Of a stretch of DNA of 5,762 nucleotides, positions 1 through 5,762 are shown piece by piece. The stretch lies in the NCBI GenBank assembly GCA_030619215.1, contig JAUXBV010000262.1:1-5762 (forward strand), in the 5' to 3' direction. Source of the DNA: Fibrobacterota bacterium (GTDB lineage: Bacteria; Fibrobacterota; Chitinivibrionia; Chitinivibrionales; JANQEN01). A program made the translations under genes and the position numbers. Below the pieces are notes generated by a model. That model saw nothing but the letters and a program-made list of their open reading frames with translations, was not told the DNA's origin and made no database searches. The stretch's first letter is position 1, and each line of letters opens with the position of its first letter.

Positions 1-194
1 GATACAACTGCAAGGATAATAAGGATTCCCATAGTTACCCATATTATCTGTGTCCTGAATATACTGGAAAGAGGGCCGCCCGTATGAACATAGGTGGCGC
101 TGTAAACCAGGAAAATGCCAATAACCCATAAGAGTATAATTGCAAAGAAAAGGGAGAAGTCAAATTGACCTTTTCTCCCGGTGGTTTCAATCAT
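1..194 (-). CDS. rodA: RodA peptidoglycan glycosyltransferase, N-terminal fragment
   Basis: RodA is the SEDS-family glycosyltransferase that polymerises lipid II into glycan strands at the side wall, working as a pair with PBP2 in the inner membrane. Only the first 64 residues are visible; the gene runs off the left edge. The start ATG (194-192) overlaps the mrdA stop as ATGA, and a strong AAGGAG lies 11 nt upstream. Residues 1-13 form a short polar N-terminus, followed by a membrane segment at about 14-33 that ends in VYSAT (30-34), the hallmark of the first helix in RodA/FtsW/SpoVE proteins. A second hydrophobic segment begins at about residue 49. Full-length members have about 370 residues and ten helices, so the catalytic parts lie outside the window. 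FtsW is the alternative, but the position directly after mrdA in an mre operon favours RodA. Confidence 0.9.
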   Translation of the reverse strand, partial: MIETTGRKGQFDFSLFFAIILLWVIGIFLVYSATYVHTGGPLSSIFRTQIIWVTMGILIILAVV

Positions 195-2080
195 AGCTTT
201 CGCTTCTCCTTCAGTTTTTTCTGCGAGTAGTATTCTACCAACTCTTTTCCCTCCTCGGTTTCTGCAAAATAATACCGCATTATACTGCCTACAATAGGTG
301 CGGCAACAGTTCCGCCGTGCCCTGCATTTTCAACAACAGCAGCAACCGCAATAACCGGATCGTCACAAGGTGCACAGGCAATAAAGAGTCCATGCGTTTT
401 TTCCCCGTGAGGATTTTCTGCGCTTCCGCTTTTTCCCCCAACCCGGACACCCGGCACTCGCGCTCTCCGGCCGGTACCGCCTGCTCCTACAATAACATCC
501 TCCATAGCAAGTTGAATTGTTTCAATAATGTTGTCTTCAATATTGAGCTCATGCTTTATCTCCGGCATAACCTGTTTGATGACAATACCGTCCTGGCTTC
601 TTTCTTCCTTAAGAATAAAAGGCCTGTAAACAGCTTCTCCGTTTCCCAGTGCGCCAACCATCATAGCAAGCTGAAGGGGTGTAAAAATCTGCGCCTGGCC
701 GATTGCAAGGTCGAGAACGATTCCCTTTGTCCATGTCCATTTTTTTTTCGCGAATCGCTTGTTATACGCTTCCTCACCTGAACGCCAGCCGCTCTTTTCA
801 CGAGGCAGGTCAATACCGCTGAATTCACCAAGGCCCAACTGTTTTGCATAGGAGTTTATAATTATATCTCCCACTTTGAGGCCTACCTGATAGAAATACA
901 CATTGCAGGATACCTTGACGGCATCGCGGAACTGCAGCCTTCCATGTCCTTTGGCATACCAGCATTTCTTGGAAATATTGCCGAATCTATAAGCGCCCGT
1001 GCAGGAGCGACGCATGTATCCCTTCGGGGTGATTTTACCGCTGCCTAAACCGGCAAGCCCACTGACAAGTTTGAATGTTGAACCCGGTGGATAGGTGCCG
1101 GTGGTTGCTCTATTGTTAAGTGGCAGGTTGGGATCGCGGACTGTTTCCGCCCATGATTTTGAGCGCAGTGTTGCTGCAAGTGAAAACATATTTGGGTCGA
1201 TAGACGGGCTGCTGAGCATTGCCAGGACTTCACCGTTTTGGGGGTTTATAGCAACAACAGCACCTTTTAGTGAGTCAGGAAATACTTTATATGCAACCTT
1301 TTGTAATCGTGAGTCAATGGTAAGGTAAAGGGTGTTTCCGGCAATAGGGTCTTTCCGCGGCATATGCTTAATAGGTCCCAGGCTTCTGCCGTATGCATTT
1401 ACCTCGATATATTCAAGCCCGTTTTTCCCGCGCAGTGTAGTTTCATACTGCTTTTCAATTCCTGCCTGTCCAATGTTATCCCCATAATGATAGCCGATTT
1501 CCTTAAGTGAATCAAATATCGCTTCGGGGATCTCACTCATATACCCGAGGACATGAAAAGCCTTTTTGCCTAAAGGGTACTCCCTGCGGGATTCTGTTTT
1601 AACAATAATACCCGGGAGCTCCATCGAGTGCTCTTCGACAATGCTGACAATATCAATAGAGACATCTTCTTTGAGGCGGGTCGCATCAAAACGGCGCCTC
1701 TTTGCTTTTTTGATACGTTTTGTCAATTCCAGGCTGTCAAAAATCGGCTCATCGTTTCTATCATGGATTTTTAAAAGGTTGGATACAATGTCAACTTTTT
1801 TATTCATTTTATAGGGGATGATACAGATAGAGTAGGATGGGCGGTTCCTTGCCAGTACAATGCCGTTGCGGTCGAAAATAAGCCCTCTCGGGGCATTGAG
1901 ATTTTGAAGCTGCATCTGGTTCTCTTTTGAGAGCCTGATATTGGTTCCTGCCCGAACAACCTGAATGTAAAAAAGCCGGATGAAAAGGATAATGAAAAAG
2001 AAAGAGATTATCCCAATGAGCCATACGCTCTTCTGCATTCTTTCCTGAAGTTCATCCTGGAGATGGGCATTTTTCGGCAT
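191..2080 (-). CDS. mrdA: Penicillin-binding protein 2 (elongasome D,D-transpeptidase)
   Basis: A class B penicillin-binding protein that cross-links new peptidoglycan during side-wall growth, together with RodA, in the inner membrane with its catalytic part in the periplasm. At 629 residues it matches the family (E. coli PBP2 has 633). A membrane anchor spans about 18-42. The pedestal/dimerisation domain begins with RGLIFDR (65-71) and contains GIEKQYE (207-213). The transpeptidase domain (about 270-600) has all three active-site motifs: STFK (334-337, nucleophile S334), SCN (391-393) and KSG (550-552). The third motif continues as SAEN, a variant of the commoner KTGTAQ or KSGTAQ. C360, C373, H379 and C392 form a likely zinc site beside the active site. 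The ATG start is 10 nt after the mreD stop, with weak purine-rich AAGG and AGAG stretches upstream. The last four bases overlap rodA. The side-wall enzyme is preferred over the septal one (FtsI) because of the mre context and the partner rodA. Confidence 0.95.
   Translation of the reverse strand: MPKNAHLQDELQERMQKSVWLIGIISFFFIILFIRLFYIQVVRAGTNIRLSKENQMQLQNLNAPRGLIFDRNGIVLARNRPSYSICIIPYKMNKKVDIVSNLLKIHDRNDEPIFDSLELTKRIKKAKRRRFDATRLKEDVSIDIVSIVEEHSMELPGIIVKTESRREYPLGKKAFHVLGYMSEIPEAIFDSLKEIGYHYGDNIGQAGIEKQYETTLRGKNGLEYIEVNAYGRSLGPIKHMPRKDPIAGNTLYLTIDSRLQKVAYKVFPDSLKGAVVAINPQNGEVLAMLSSPSIDPNMFSLAATLRSKSWAETVRDPNLPLNNRATTGTYPPGSTFKLVSGLAGLGSGKITPKGYMRRSCTGAYRFGNISKKCWYAKGHGRLQFRDAVKVSCNVYFYQVGLKVGDIIINSYAKQLGLGEFSGIDLPREKSGWRSGEEAYNKRFAKKKWTWTKGIVLDLAIGQAQIFTPLQLAMMVGALGNGEAVYRPFILKEERSQDGIVIKQVMPEIKHELNIEDNIIETIQLAMEDVIVGAGGTGRRARVPGVRVGGKSGSAENPHGEKTHGLFIACAPCDDPVIAVAAVVENAGHGGTVAAPIVGSIMRYYFAETEEGKELVEYYSQKKLKEKRKL
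206..211 (-). promoter_or_regulatory. Ribosome binding site of rodA inside the mrdA 3' end
   Basis: The minus strand reads AAGGAG here, 11 nt before the rodA ATG, inside the last codons of mrdA (the KLKEKRKL tail). It is the clearest Shine-Dalgarno in the window and supports the ATGA-overlap start. The spacing is somewhat longer than the usual 5-9 nt, so termination-reinitiation probably contributes as well. Confidence 0.7.
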
Positions 2081-2090
2081 GGTCTCTGCC

Positions 2091-2588
2091 TTATCGTTTC
2101 AGGTTTGGTTTTATGGTTGTGTTCCACAGAATTACTATAAATGTAACAATAATGGTATAAACAGCGCGTGGTAAGGTGCGTGTAAAAAGATCCGGGATTA
2201 ATGGTATTATGGAGCTGCCATTTTTTATAAGCTCCGCCCCGAAAAATATTATGTCATGTATGAAAAAACTTATTAAAAGAATTATAATTTTCATTATTGT
2301 ATCCGTTCGCATAACTTTTTCATTAAAGAAACCCAGAAAGAAGCCAATAACGGTTTTGGCAAGTGCGTTCTGCCCCAGCATCGACGGTGAATAAAGGTCA
2401 AGACTAAGGCCCAGAAAGAAACCGATAAAAATGCCCGGCATGACCCCATGTCTCATACACATGAAGGCGAAAACCATGATGATCAGGTCAGGTTGTATAC
2501 TGAAGATAGCAATAGAAGGGATGAGTGTCGTCTGGAGAATCAGACAAACGATAAAAGCGGCAAGCCATTTTAATATTGTTTCACCCAT
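2091..2588 (-). CDS. mreD: Rod shape-determining membrane protein MreD
   Basis: MreD is an integral inner-membrane member of the elongasome; it binds MreC and is thought to tune whether MreC activates PBP2. The 165 residues match the family (E. coli MreD has about 162). The protein is highly hydrophobic, with five or six predicted membrane segments at about 7-27, 33-45, 50-65, 76-90, 98-118 and 139-156. The central stretch with PDL at 33-35, the glycine-rich helix around 52-61 (GIFIGFFLGL), D64 and G72 is typical of MreD. The short C-terminus is basic and presumably cytoplasmic. The start ATG shares its A with the mreC stop (TAATG), and there is no clear ribosome binding site, so translation probably depends on coupling to mreC. 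Sequence conservation in this family is low, so the call rests on length, topology, the central motif and position between mreC and mrdA. Confidence 0.9.
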   Translation of the reverse strand: MGETILKWLAAFIVCLILQTTLIPSIAIFSIQPDLIIMVFAFMCMRHGVMPGIFIGFFLGLSLDLYSPSMLGQNALAKTVIGFFLGFFNEKVMRTDTIMKIIILLISFFIHDIIFFGAELIKNGSSIIPLIPDLFTRTLPRAVYTIIVTFIVILWNTTIKPNLKR

Positions 2589-3418
2589 TATTCTATATTG
2601 ATCGAATCAAGCTCTGAAAGAAAGGCGGCCCATTGTGGATCGAGCTGCATGACAAAGACCTCTTCGATATGCTCGAAATCGACGCATGGTTTAATAGAGA
2701 CGTCTTTAAAGAGCGGATCGTCACTATCCTTTATGCCGGTAACAATACCGACATTGAGCCCCTTCGGGTATATACCACCGAGCCCCGACGTGACAATCGT
2801 ATCGCCGTTGTTTACCTCAGCATGTTTTCTATACTGGACAAAAAAGTTTTTACTGTCTATGGTCTCTAAAATTCCAACCTCATGATTTTTTTTAATCATT
2901 ACACTGATGCGTTCGGAAGGATCACGGACAAGCTGAACGAGGCTGATGTTTTGCATAACCTGCGTTATTTTTCCAATAACGCCGTCTTTGTTGACAACAG
3001 GCATATATTTAGAGACGCCCTGTTTTTTTCCGATACTAATGACAATCGAACGGTAGATATAGGAAGGCTCGCGCACTACTGCACGGGCAGGGAGGAGGGT
3101 GTAAGAGATCTTTTTTTCGAAGCCAAGGAGCCCGCGAAGCCGTTTGTTTTCAGCCGCAACTTCTTCAAGGAGCGCATATTTTGTGCTGAGGTTTGTGATT
3201 TCCTCTTTGAGTTTTTTGTTCTCGGCAAAAATATTTTTGATGCGCGTGGCCTGATGTGCGGTAAACTGAAAGGGGTAGAAAATGGAAACGGTAAGCGAGC
3301 GGGCGATTTTCTGTTGCCTTCCAGTATTGGCAGTGAGCATTAATAGACTAAGGAAAACGGTAAGGAAAAGAGAGGAAACGTCTTTATGTCTAATTATAAA
3401 TTGAATGATCCAATACAT
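2588..3418 (-). CDS. mreC: Rod shape-determining protein MreC
   Basis: MreC is a bitopic inner-membrane protein whose periplasmic part binds and activates PBP2 and connects it to MreB and MreD. The 276 residues are close to the shorter MreC proteins (B. subtilis about 290; E. coli is longer at 367). A short cytoplasmic N-terminus is followed by a membrane helix at about 14-31, then a coiled coil at about 55-97 ending in ENKRLRGLLGF (90-100), a family signature. Two beta-barrel subdomains follow; DGVIGKI (145-151) and SGLGGIYPKGLNVG (211-224) are characteristic. There is no long proline-rich C-terminal tail. The ATG start at 3418 is 44 bp after mreB and has no good Shine-Dalgarno, only AT-rich sequence; no better in-frame start precedes the membrane helix. 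The stop codon overlaps the mreD start by one base. Confidence 0.93.
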   Translation of the reverse strand: MYWIIQFIIRHKDVSSLFLTVFLSLLMLTANTGRQQKIARSLTVSIFYPFQFTAHQATRIKNIFAENKKLKEEITNLSTKYALLEEVAAENKRLRGLLGFEKKISYTLLPARAVVREPSYIYRSIVISIGKKQGVSKYMPVVNKDGVIGKITQVMQNISLVQLVRDPSERISVMIKKNHEVGILETIDSKNFFVQYRKHAEVNNGDTIVTSGLGGIYPKGLNVGIVTGIKDSDDPLFKDVSIKPCVDFEHIEEVFVMQLDPQWAAFLSELDSINIE

Positions 3419-3462
3419 AGATATATACGTATCTTAAGAAAAAGGCGGCTGAGAATGAGGTA

Positions 3463-4497
3463 TTATCTACCCCGTTTTGAATTGGTCATGAGTACCGATT
3501 TATAGGTATCGAGTTGCTCAATTATATTTAAAGCACCGCGCGCGACACAGGTTAAGGGCTCATCGATAACATTTACGGGAAGGTTTGTTTCCTGGCGGAG
3601 CCTCTCATCAAGGCCGCGCAGTTGAGAGCCACCGCCGGTCATTATAATTCCCTTGTCAAGAATGTCTGCCGACAGCTCCGGAGGTGTCTGCTCCAGGGCC
3701 TGTTTGACAGCTTCCACTATTGTTGAGATCGGTTCATTCAACGCGTCGCGGATTTCCGTTGACGTTATACGCAGCGTTTTGGGTATACCTGCAACGAGGT
3801 CACGGCCCTTGACCTCCATCTCAAGCTCATCTTCCAGAGGGAATGCCGAGCCGATTTGAATTTTTATCTGTTCCGCAGTGCTTTCGCCGACAAGAAGATT
3901 GTATGTTTTTTTAAGATAGGATACAATCGACTCATCCATCTCGTCACCTGCAATACGTACTGACATATCGCAGACCATGCCGAAAAGGGCAAGTACCGCT
4001 ATTTCCGCAGTACCGCCACCTATATCAATGACCATATTACCTGAAGGTTCGTTTACAGGGATACCCATACCTATAGCTGAAGCCATTGGTTCAGCCACAA
4101 GATATACCTCCCTGACACCGGCGCTCTCCGCAGAGTCTACCACCGCCCGTTTCTCCACCTCGGTGATGCCGGAAGGGACGCCGATTACGGCCCGGGGCCG
4201 GAAAAAAGACGGGTATTTCTGAACTTTTTTGATAAAATATTTAAGCATATGCTCGACTAAATCGAAATCGGCAATAACACCGTCTTTCATAGGGCGGATA
4301 GCTTCAATTTCCCCGGGTGTTCGCCCGAGCATACGCTTTGCTTCACCGCCGATGGCAAGGACTCTTTTTGTCGACTTGTCAAGTGCGACAACAGACGGTT
4401 CTTCAATAAGAAGGCCTCGCCCCCTCACATAAATAAGGGTGTTTGCCGTACCTAAATCAATCCCTAAATCATTCGCCAGAAAAGGAAACAATCCCAT
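3463..4497 (-). CDS. mreB: Rod shape-determining protein MreB (bacterial actin homologue)
   Basis: MreB is an ATP-binding actin-like protein that forms short filaments on the inner face of the membrane and guides the RodA-PBP2 synthase around the cell. With the start chosen here it has 344 residues (E. coli MreB 347). The actin-fold motifs are present: phosphate-1 GIDLGTAN (12-19), AEPMA (145-149), phosphate-2 DIGGGTAE (158-165), GDEMDESI (184-191) and the adenosine loop TGGGSQLRGLD (277-287). The ATG at 4497 is preferred to an in-frame TTG at 4515 because GAGAG lies 8 nt before it and because MreB proteins usually begin MxGLF-like, a few residues before NDLGIDLGTAN. The hydrophobic N-terminus MGLFPFL could help membrane attachment. 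Phosphate-2 has Ala where Thr is commoner (GGGTTE), a mild change. This is the first gene after the promoter at 4629-4657. Confidence 0.97.
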   Translation of the reverse strand: MGLFPFLANDLGIDLGTANTLIYVRGRGLLIEEPSVVALDKSTKRVLAIGGEAKRMLGRTPGEIEAIRPMKDGVIADFDLVEHMLKYFIKKVQKYPSFFRPRAVIGVPSGITEVEKRAVVDSAESAGVREVYLVAEPMASAIGMGIPVNEPSGNMVIDIGGGTAEIAVLALFGMVCDMSVRIAGDEMDESIVSYLKKTYNLLVGESTAEQIKIQIGSAFPLEDELEMEVKGRDLVAGIPKTLRITSTEIRDALNEPISTIVEAVKQALEQTPPELSADILDKGIIMTGGGSQLRGLDERLRQETNLPVNVIDEPLTCVARGALNIIEQLDTYKSVLMTNSKRGR

Positions 4498-4505
4498 GAA
4501 TAATT

Positions 4506-4510
4506 CTCTC
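4506..4510 (-). promoter_or_regulatory. Ribosome binding site that decides the mreB start
   Basis: The minus strand reads GAGAG here, 8 nt before the ATG at 4497. The alternative TTG at 4515 has only AT-rich sequence without purine-rich complementarity upstream. This supports the ATG as the true mreB start and a protein six residues shorter than the longest open frame. Confidence 0.6.
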
Positions 4511-4590
4511 GTCAAGAAAGTATAAATCTTTGTAATGCTATAAGTTATAAAGAAAATACTTTAATAGCATAAATAATAAAAAGCTTTTAT

Positions 4591-4607
4591 ATAGAGTATT
4601 TCTCTAT
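4591..4607. repeat. Short inverted repeat in the mreB leader
   Basis: ATAGAG and CTCTAT, separated by five bases (TATTT on the plus strand), form a perfect 6-bp inverted repeat about 22 bp downstream of the TATAAT box. It could be a protein-binding site or a weak RNA hairpin in the leader. In such AT-rich DNA a 6-bp inverted repeat can arise by chance. Confidence 0.3.
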
Positions 4608-4628
4608 TACAATTTAAAAAGTATCTCA

Positions 4629-4657
4629 ATTATACGGTTTGTTAAAATAAATGTCCA
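4629..4657 (-). promoter_or_regulatory. Sigma-70-type promoter of the mreBCD-mrdA-rodA operon
   Basis: On the minus strand TGGACA (4657-4652; five of six bases match the TTGACA consensus) is followed after exactly 17 bp by a perfect TATAAT (4634-4629). It points toward mreB, and the start of transcription should fall near 4622, giving a leader of roughly 125 nt before the mreB ATG. This is the best promoter match in the 231-bp gap between the barrel gene and mreB. The sequence around it is AT-rich, so chance matches are easier, but the exact spacing and the position argue for a real site. Confidence 0.65.
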
Positions 4658-4708
4658 GTGTTAAGTTAAATTTCAGTACAATCCTGTTTTTCATAGGAGT
4701 CAACCTGA

Positions 4709-4722
4709 AAATTGTACAATTT
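4709..4722. repeat. 14-bp perfect palindrome after the barrel gene stop
   Basis: The sequence AAATTGTACAATTT... read on either strand is identical over 14 bases (7-bp half-sites centred on GTAC). It lies 6 bp beyond the stop of the barrel gene and about 50 bp upstream of the mreB -35 box. It may be a regulator site or part of a weak transcript end; it is too AT-rich and lacks a loop long enough to be a convincing intrinsic terminator. The core GTACAAT recurs at 4676-4682. Confidence 0.35.
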
Positions 4723-4728
4723 ATTAAT

Positions 4729-5762
4729 TTATTGATTTTGCGTTGTATCCTGCGGAGTGATAATAAGTGGTTTCTTAATAGTTACTGTTTCTTTGGGTTT
4801 TTTAGTTTTTTTACTTTTAAGATAATAGGTGATACCGGTACGCCATTTGATCTCTGCATCATCAACGAATTTTGGTACTGTAAAGGAGGCGTCAACAGCA
4901 AGAGGGTCAAACTTCAGGCCAACACCGAAATTTATTACTTCGGTAGGCATGTTAATTCTTTTACCGAGACGTATTGCCAGGGGCGGCAGCACCCAGACTT
5001 CGGCGCCAAGAGGAAATGTGAAACGGTCCCTGATATGCTTTGTAAATTCATCACTCTTATCCCGAACATTCCGGTATACAATATCAAAAGCTACAGTATA
5101 CGGCATTTCCCTTAAGCTGTCAGTCCAGGCTACTCCTAACCGGCTGTTTACCGGAAGAGATTCACCCTTACCCCAGGCGCTTTTGGAATCATCGCCGAGC
5201 ATGGGCGTTGACGTCCCAAGATAGAGGATTGAAATTCCCAAAGTAAGGCGTTCGGGTATTGGTACGTAGACAGCCCCGGCGCTGAATGAAAAAGCATAGG
5301 CATATTCCTCATGAATTCTGTCCTGCGTCCCATTGAGACACAGAGCAAAGGCAAAATCACTCCATTGTGAGAAACCGACATTGAGTGACATGTTTATAAA
5401 TTGCTGTGAGAAAGAGGCGTCATAATAAGGAAGATTTCCCCAGAAGTTAGTCTCATAAATATTTTCTATTGATGCATTGTTAAAGCTGAGACCGAAAAAC
5501 CATCTTTCCAGAAACAATACCCCTTCCAGTTGAGGATGCTGGAAATCTGCTTTCGGATGTTGTCCATACTCAGCCGCAAGGTAACTTTTTTTTAGCAGGA
5601 AAGGAAGGGCGGGGTTATAATAGGAAAATCCCTTACCTGCTTGGGCTGTTCCAGCATTGCCCATCGCTATAAGATGAGGATTTAAAGGAACTTCGAGGAA
5701 ATGAAAGCCGGTATTGGCTGCATCTTTTGTGATGTCATAGGCATGAATACCAATAACTAAAA
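4729..5762 (-). CDS. PorV/PorQ-like outer-membrane beta-barrel protein, 5' end missing
   Basis: A probable outer-membrane barrel of the PorV/PorQ (FadL-like, UPF0164-related) kind. The frame is open through the right edge, with 343 visible residues. The first visible residues, LVIGIHA (1-7), look like the end of a signal peptide with an Ala cleavage site, followed by the mature start around YDITKD. Residues 16-52 hold the family N-terminal pattern: NTGFHFLEVP, then MGNAGTAQAGKG (33-44) and YYNPAL (47-52). The rest consists of alternating amphipathic, aromatic-rich beta strands with glycine turns. A Lys/Thr-rich tail of about 29 residues (315-343) follows the last strand. The internal ATG at 5664 (M33) falls inside the conserved motif and is not the start. 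PorV and PorQ proper belong to type IX secretion; many relatives have no known role, so the exact function is open. The gene is codirectional with mreB, but the intervening promoter suggests it is not needed for mre transcription. Confidence 0.65.
   Translation of the reverse strand, partial: LVIGIHAYDITKDAANTGFHFLEVPLNPHLIAMGNAGTAQAGKGFSYYNPALPFLLKKSYLAAEYGQHPKADFQHPQLEGVLFLERWFFGLSFNNASIENIYETNFWGNLPYYDASFSQQFINMSLNVGFSQWSDFAFALCLNGTQDRIHEEYAYAFSFSAGAVYVPIPERLTLGISILYLGTSTPMLGDDSKSAWGKGESLPVNSRLGVAWTDSLREMPYTVAFDIVYRNVRDKSDEFTKHIRDRFTFPLGAEVWVLPPLAIRLGKRINMPTEVINFGVGLKFDPLAVDASFTVPKFVDDAEIKWRTGITYYLKSKKTKKPKETVTIKKPLIITPQDTTQNQ

Larger units (their letters stand above)
4498..4622 (-). other. 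Probable 5' untranslated leader of the mreB operon
   Basis: This is the stretch between the predicted transcription start and the mreB ATG. It is very AT-rich, contains the inverted repeat at 4591-4607 and the mreB ribosome binding site, and has no open frame of note apart from the in-frame TTG at 4515. I recognise no known riboswitch or leader peptide. A second, weaker TATAAA (minus strand, within about 4585-4595) could be an additional -10 element but lacks a good -35 partner. Confidence 0.4.

Noticed and set aside
317..781. Plus-strand open frame of 154 codons
   Set aside because: It lies wholly antisense to the transpeptidase domain of mrdA, has a Cys/Asn/Ser-rich composition without domain features, and no ribosome binding site; it is a shadow of the real gene.
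2882..3343. Plus-strand open frame of 153 codons
   Set aside because: It is fully antisense to mreC, whose frame has clear family motifs; the Phe/Asn-rich translation resembles no known protein.
3419..3462. Internal promoter or regulatory site between mreB and mreC
   Set aside because: The gap is only 44 bp; it is AT-rich near the mreC start and contains an 8-bp ATACGTAT palindrome, but I see no paired -35/-10 boxes or terminator-like stem.
4510..4515. TTGACG on the minus strand as a -35 box
   Set aside because: No TATAAT-like element lies 16-18 bp downstream; that stretch is already mreB coding sequence.
4677..4728. Intrinsic terminator for the barrel gene
   Set aside because: The palindrome gives only a weak A/T stem with a GTAC loop and just four following T residues, and the CCT/AGG pair beyond it makes only about 4 bp. 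No GC-rich stem with a T tract is visible.
4651..5115. Plus-strand open frame of 154 codons starting in the gap upstream of mreB
   Set aside because: Its start overlaps the mreB -35 box and most of it is antisense to the barrel gene; no ribosome binding site and a low-complexity Phe-rich start. The barrel frame explains the region better.
4829..5224. Plus-strand open frame of 131 codons
   Set aside because: It is antisense to the barrel gene and overlaps the previous candidate in another frame; no supporting signals.
1..5762. A previously undescribed system (defence island, mobile element, CRISPR, novel cluster)
   Set aside because: All coding space is filled by recognisable elongasome genes and one barrel protein; there are no transposase, integrase, nuclease or repeat-array signals.

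Overview
This window carries a cell-shape (elongasome) gene cluster from a Gram-negative, rod-forming or curved bacterium. Every gene lies on the minus strand, so the transcription order is right to left: an outer-membrane PorV/PorQ-like protein (cut by the right edge), then mreB, mreC, mreD, mrdA (penicillin-binding protein 2) and rodA (cut by the left edge).

Base composition looks to be in the low-to-mid 40s percent GC by eye, with a much more AT-rich gap upstream of mreB. A PorV/PorQ-type barrel protein beside a canonical mreBCD-mrdA-rodA set suggests the FCB (Fibrobacterota/Bacteroidota) group or an allied uncultured lineage. This is a low-confidence inference because no rRNA or other strong marker is present.

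Region by region: 4729-5762 is the barrel protein, whose reading frame stays open through the window edge and shows the tail of a signal peptide there, so its true start lies outside. The gap 4498-4728 holds a well-formed sigma-70-type promoter (TGGACA, 17 bp, TATAAT) pointing into mreB and an AT-rich leader of about 125 nt with two small inverted repeats. mreB (3463-4497) is followed after 44 bp by mreC (2588-3418). mreC and mreD overlap by one base (TAATG), mreD and mrdA are separated by 10 bp, and mrdA and rodA overlap by four bases (ATGA). This tight packing points to one operon with translational coupling.

Functionally, MreB filaments on the inner face of the membrane, with the membrane proteins MreC and MreD, position and activate the pair PBP2 (transpeptidase) and RodA (glycosyltransferase), which make side-wall peptidoglycan. 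I see no mobile element, CRISPR array, tRNA or rRNA gene and no convincing intrinsic terminator. The window is an ordinary, conserved locus. The points worth a second look are a likely four-ligand Cys/His zinc site in PBP2, the real start codons of mreB and of the barrel gene, the promoter and leader of the mre operon, and the barrel protein's basic C-terminal tail.
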